Below, piece by piece: positions 5,868 through 8,614 of a stretch of 8,614 bases of DNA. Position 1 is the stretch's first letter, and each line of letters opens with the position of its first letter. The DNA is from Bacteroidota bacterium (GTDB taxonomy: Bacteria > Bacteroidota > Bacteroidia > UKL13-3). The DNA is taken from assembly GCA_004293295.1 (NCBI GenBank), contig RDYC01000354.1, forward strand, positions 1-8,614, read 5' to 3'. Below the pieces are notes generated by a model that was given only the letters and a program-made list of their open reading frames with translations, was not told the DNA's origin and searched no databases. Position numbers and translations under genes: made by a program.

Positions 5868-5916
5868 TTTTGGAACAACAATTGATAGAATATTTAAAAT
5901 TTTAACGACTGACAAT

Positions 5917-6606
5917 ATGTTTATTATTTTCATTTTCTTTTTTGGATTAAGCCTTTTAGTAAGCTGGCGCTTTAAAAGTAAGGCAAATAAGTATGCTCAA
6001 ATTAGCTTGACACAGGATATGTCTGGTGCTGAAATTGCGGAAAAAATGCTCAGAGACAACGGAATTTACGATGTTAGAGTGATTACCACCGAAGGACAAT
6101 TGACTGACCACTACAACCCCCTGGATAAGACAGTTAATTTAAGCAGGGACAATTACTACGGACGAAGTATTACTGCTGCTGCCGTATCTGCTCACGAATG
6201 CGGCCATGCTGTTCAACACGCTATGGCTTATCCTTACTTAAAATTTAGAAGTGCAATGGTTCCTGTGCAAAATGCTAGTGCCAAAGTAATGAATATCATT
6301 ATGTTGGTAATGATGTTCGGAGGATTTTTCTTGGCAAAAACCTTCCCTTTTGAGCTTGTTATTATCACATTAATTATATGTCAAGGTATTATTACTTTGT
6401 TTGCCCTAGTTACCTTGCCTGTTGAGTTTGATGCCAGTAAAAGAGCCTTAGCTTGGTTAACCAACAAAGGAGTGGTGAGAGCCGATGAGAACGGCATGGC
6501 TAAAGATGCTTTAAACTGGGCAGCAATGACTTACGTAGTTGCAGCACTCGCAGCCGTGGCAACTTTGCTTTATTATGTAATGTTACTACTGGGTAGAAGA
6601 GATTAA
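5917..6606 (+). CDS. YugP-type neutral zinc metallopeptidase (membrane)
   Basis: A 229-residue membrane protein of the Zn_peptidase_2 family (YugP of Bacillus). It begins with a membrane helix (residues 1-17), then a soluble segment with LTDHYNPLDKTVNLS at 62-76. The zinc motif HECGH is at 93-97 (His93, Glu94, His97) on the AVSAHECGHAVQHA helix. Two further membrane helices lie at ~123-141 and ~146-168, then the conserved LPVEFDASKRA block at 167-177 whose Glu170 may be the third zinc ligand, and a last helix at ~203-225. I start at ATG 5917 because the upstream extension to TTG 5827 lies inside the small-protein gene. Substrates of this family are not well established; a role in membrane protein quality control is inference. 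A hairpin terminator follows 12 nt after the stop. Confidence 0.9.
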   Translation: MFIIFIFFFGLSLLVSWRFKSKANKYAQISLTQDMSGAEIAEKMLRDNGIYDVRVITTEGQLTDHYNPLDKTVNLSRDNYYGRSITAAAVSAHECGHAVQHAMAYPYLKFRSAMVPVQNASAKVMNIIMLVMMFGGFFLAKTFPFELVIITLIICQGIITLFALVTLPVEFDASKRALAWLTNKGVVRADENGMAKDALNWAAMTYVVAALAAVATLLYYVMLLLGRRD

Positions 6607-6618
6607 AGTAATTGATTT

Positions 6619-6651
6619 AAAAACGCCACTGTAAATTACGGTGGCGTTTTT
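6619..6651 (+). terminator. Rho-independent terminator after the zinc peptidase gene
   Basis: An 11-bp perfect stem, AAAAACGCCAC (6619-6629) pairing with GTGGCGTTTTT (6641-6651), encloses an 11-base loop that can itself pair further (GTA/TAC). The T-run on the plus strand and the A-run on the left arm would let it work in both directions. It lies 12 nt after the peptidase stop and separates that unit from porQ. Confidence 0.85.
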
Positions 6652-6663
6652 GTTTACAATAGC

Positions 6664-6696
6664 TTGTATGTTTTTTCGTTTTATTGGGTATGTTTG
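6664..6696 (+). promoter_or_regulatory. Candidate porQ promoter
   Basis: TTG at 6664-6666, a 22-nt spacer and TATGTTTG at 6689-6696 fit the Bacteroidota promoter TTG-N17-23-TAnnTTTG. The -7 element overlaps the first in-frame ATG (6690), so if this promoter is used, translation must begin at ATG 6705, from a nearly leaderless transcript. Confidence 0.45.
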
Positions 6697-7760
6697 AAAA
6701 CAAGATGAGGTTATCACTACTTGCTGCAATATTTATTTTTAGTTCAACTTCAGTTCTGGCACAAATTGGAGGTACAAGAATTTATAACTTTCTTAACCTG
6801 CATAGCAATGCCAGAATTAATGCGTTAGGAGGATATGCTATAACCATTTCTGATCCTGATGTGAACCTCACCATACAAAATCCGGCTTTACTGAAACAAA
6901 GCATGGACAACCAGATTACTTATAATTATATGCGCTTTGTAAGTGACATATCAGCCGGATATGCAGGTTATGCATACAGCATTGATAGTACGCACAACCT
7001 AGCAGCAGGTATACAATATGTTAATTATGGAGATTTTACCAGAACCAATGAGAATGGTGAAGAGATAGGAGGATTTACAGCAGGAGAATACAATATCCAT
7101 CTAAGCTATAGTAAAAAGATAAACACCAAACTTACATGGGGAACCAGTTTAAAGTTTATTAATTCCAATTTGGATGTTTACCAATCTTTTGGTGTAGCTA
7201 CTGATTTAGGAATTAATTATTACAATAAGGAAAACCTACTTTCGCTATCAGGTGTAATTAGCAATGCAGGAATTCAATTAACCACTTACCGTGATGGAAA
7301 TAGGGAACAATTGCCCCTTAACGTTATGGTAGGCTTTAGTAAAAAGTTTTTACACAACCCGTTACGTATCTCAATTGTTGCCCATCACCTACAAAAACCC
7401 GGCAAGTTATTGTATGATAACTTATCCAGACCTGGCCAAAACCGGGATTTAGAAAGTGGACAAATTGTATTAGAAAAAATAACTACGCTGGATAAAATTG
7501 CGGCTCATTTAAATGTGAGTACTGAAATATTGTTAGGTAAGTTTATGTATGTTGGGTTTGGATACAACCACCTGCGCAGGTACGAAATGAAATTAGCTAC
7601 CAGCAGCAAAACAGCGGGATTTGGTTGGGGATTTGGTCTTCGTTTCAAAAAGTTTCAACTGGCATATGGCAGTGCTGCATATCATGCTGCGTTTGCCACC
7701 AACAGCTTTAGTTTTGTTGTATTTATTAACGAGTATTCAAAAAAACGTTCAAAAGATTAA
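6690..7760 (+). CDS. porQ: Type IX secretion system protein PorQ
   Basis: A 356-residue secreted beta-barrel-type protein resembling PorQ. Residues 6-24 form a signal peptide (MRLSLLAAIFIFSSTSVLA) with cleavage expected before Gln25. The mature start, QIGGTRIYNFLNLHSNARINALGG, is the characteristic PorQ opening, followed by DPDVNLTIQNPAL. The rest alternates aromatic and polar residues in barrel-like strands, ending near the C-terminus with FSFVVFINEY. PorQ is an outer-membrane protein that works with PorV-type shuttle and PorU/PorZ attachment components in T9SS cargo secretion. The first ATG is 6690; ATG 6705 gives an equally good signal peptide and is favoured if the overlapping promoter is real. 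A TTG at 6684 is also in frame but unlikely. cmk follows after 9 nt, a pairing I recall as common in Bacteroidota. Confidence 0.88.
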   Translation: MFENKMRLSLLAAIFIFSSTSVLAQIGGTRIYNFLNLHSNARINALGGYAITISDPDVNLTIQNPALLKQSMDNQITYNYMRFVSDISAGYAGYAYSIDSTHNLAAGIQYVNYGDFTRTNENGEEIGGFTAGEYNIHLSYSKKINTKLTWGTSLKFINSNLDVYQSFGVATDLGINYYNKENLLSLSGVISNAGIQLTTYRDGNREQLPLNVMVGFSKKFLHNPLRISIVAHHLQKPGKLLYDNLSRPGQNRDLESGQIVLEKITTLDKIAAHLNVSTEILLGKFMYVGFGYNHLRRYEMKLATSSKTAGFGWGFGLRFKKFQLAYGSAAYHAAFATNSFSFVVFINEYSKKRSKD

Positions 7761-7769
7761 TATTACAAC

Positions 7770-8459
7770 ATGAAAATAATTGTTGCAATAGATGGGTTTT
7801 CATCATGCGGAAAAAGTACATTAGCCAAGCAGCTTGCAACTGAATTGGGTTATAGTTATGTTGATACAGGTGCTATGTATCGGGCTGTTACGTTATATTT
7901 CATTCGAAATCAAGTGGATTTATTCCATCCTGATCAGGTTTTGAATGCATTATCTAATATTGCTATTGAGTTTAAGCCTAGCCACGGCAAGCCCGGGCAA
8001 GAAACCTATTTGAATGGTGAAAATATTGAACACGAAATTAGGGTTAATCCAAGAATAGCGAGTGCCGTTAGTGATATTAGTGCATTAAGTGATGTGAGGC
8101 GTTTTTTGGTGAAACAACAACAAGCATACGGCAATAATAAAGGTATTGTAATGGATGGCCGGGATATTGGAACGGTGGTTTTCCCTCAAGCTGAACTAAA
8201 ACTTTTTATTACCGCTGATTCTAAGGTAAGGGCTCAACGCAGGCTTGAAGAGCTTATAGAAAAAGGACAATCAACAACTTTTGAAGAGGTATTGGCTAAT
8301 TTGGAAAAGCGCGATTACATAGACTCTCATCGGGAGGATAGCCCATTAATGCAAGCAAAAGACGCTATTGTGTTAGATAATTCATGCATGACCAAGGAGG
8401 AACAATTTGATTGGGTAATGAAACTAATTAATCAAAAGCTTGCTCAAGCTAATGGTTAA
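7770..8459 (+). CDS. cmk: (d)CMP kinase (cytidylate kinase)
   Basis: A 229-residue cytoplasmic enzyme that phosphorylates CMP and dCMP with ATP for pyrimidine nucleotide synthesis and recycling. Visible motifs are the P-loop at 9-17 (GFSSCGKST, in the Bacteroidota form DGFSS-x-GKS), DTGAMYR at 32-38 for the nucleotide pocket, the DGRDIGT block at 129-135 with Arg131 and Asp132 contacting CMP, the lid region RAQRR at 154-158, and RDYIDSHREDSPL at 181-193. The length is normal for the short bacterial form without an extra ribosomal S1 or other fusion. ATG 7770 starts 9 nt after porQ and gives the expected N-terminal MKIIVAIDG. The stop directly abuts the convergent gene at the right edge. Confidence 0.96.
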   Translation: MKIIVAIDGFSSCGKSTLAKQLATELGYSYVDTGAMYRAVTLYFIRNQVDLFHPDQVLNALSNIAIEFKPSHGKPGQETYLNGENIEHEIRVNPRIASAVSDISALSDVRRFLVKQQQAYGNNKGIVMDGRDIGTVVFPQAELKLFITADSKVRAQRRLEELIEKGQSTTFEEVLANLEKRDYIDSHREDSPLMQAKDAIVLDNSCMTKEEQFDWVMKLINQKLAQANG

Positions 8460-8614
8460 CTACTTTTTAACGTATTGATTTGCCCTACGGTTTTCTGAGG
8501 CGAGTTTCGCTGTTTCTTCTATTCTTTTTAACCTTGTTTCCGCTTTTTTTGCGTTTAAAATCCACTCTAAAATACCCCGTTTCACTGATTTTGGAAATGC
8601 CATAAAATTACTTT
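8460..8614 (-). CDS. YdeI/OmpD-associated family protein, C-terminal end (start outside window)
   Basis: The minus-strand frame from the right edge is open to the TAG at 8462-8460, giving 51 complete codons with no start assigned. The protein ends with MAFPKSVKRGILEWI, then LNAKKAETRLKRIEETAKLA and a short ENRRANQ tail. This strongly resembles the C-terminal helix pair of the YdeI/OmpD-associated (OmdA, 'bacteriocin-protection') family, in which a W-I-x2-A-K-x2-E-T-R-x-K-R-I-E core is typical. The visible Met is probably internal, because the family's main domain lies upstream. The function of the family is poorly known. It converges on cmk with zero bases between the two stop codons. Confidence 0.75.
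   Translation of the reverse strand, partial: SNFMAFPKSVKRGILEWILNAKKAETRLKRIEETAKLASENRRANQYVKK

Noticed and set aside
5827..5916. N-terminal extension of the zinc peptidase from a TTG
   Set aside because: The extension overlaps the small-protein gene in another frame and has no family-like sequence; ATG 5917 gives the expected membrane-helix start.
1..8614. Search for tRNA, rRNA, CRISPR repeats, insertion sequences or prophage genes
   Set aside because: No repeat-spacer pattern, transposase motif, long terminal inverted repeats or RNA-gene sequence was recognised; the toxin-antitoxin module shows no visible flanking duplication.

Overview
The window looks like chromosomal DNA of a member of the Bacteroidota. 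The evidence is a low-GC sequence, a PorQ-type component of the type IX secretion system (T9SS, restricted to this phylum), several start regions that carry the Bacteroidota -7 promoter motif TAnnTTTG, and a general lack of Shine-Dalgarno sequences before start codons. Genes are packed tightly, and no stretch longer than 300 bases lacks a gene. I see no tRNA, rRNA, CRISPR array, insertion sequence or attachment site.

Layout. Left (1-1687, + strand): the 3' part of a DsbA-like thioredoxin-fold gene, an O6-alkylguanine-DNA alkyltransferase and a short-chain dehydrogenase, separated by 1-2 nt and so probably one operon. Middle (1676-5606, - strand): read 5' to 3' this is a manganese-type DtxR/MntR regulator, an NRAMP transporter fused to a universal-stress-protein domain, a 59-base gap with its own promoter, an Xre/ParS-type antitoxin, a RES-domain toxin, and a YkgJ-type cysteine-cluster protein. 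The last gene meets the dehydrogenase tail to tail with a 12-nt overlap. Right (5703-8459, + strand): a 54-residue small membrane protein, a YugP-type zinc metallopeptidase closed by a strong hairpin terminator, then porQ and cmk as a two-gene unit. At the right edge the 3' end of a YdeI/OmpD-associated family gene runs on the - strand and abuts cmk.

How the parts fit. mntR and mntH form a manganese-homeostasis operon behind a perfect 20-bp palindrome of DtxR-box type (5621-5640), which suggests autorepression by metal-loaded MntR. The RES/Xre pair is a toxin-antitoxin module of the family whose studied toxins attack NAD+ or ADP-ribosylate a target. What is less ordinary is that a cysteine-cluster protein starts 1 nt after the toxin stop, and that no terminator separates the manganese transporter from the module. 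I find no clearly new large system. The best candidates for a second look are the Xre-RES-YkgJ triad, the NRAMP-Usp fusion with its operator, and the small membrane protein upstream of the zinc peptidase.
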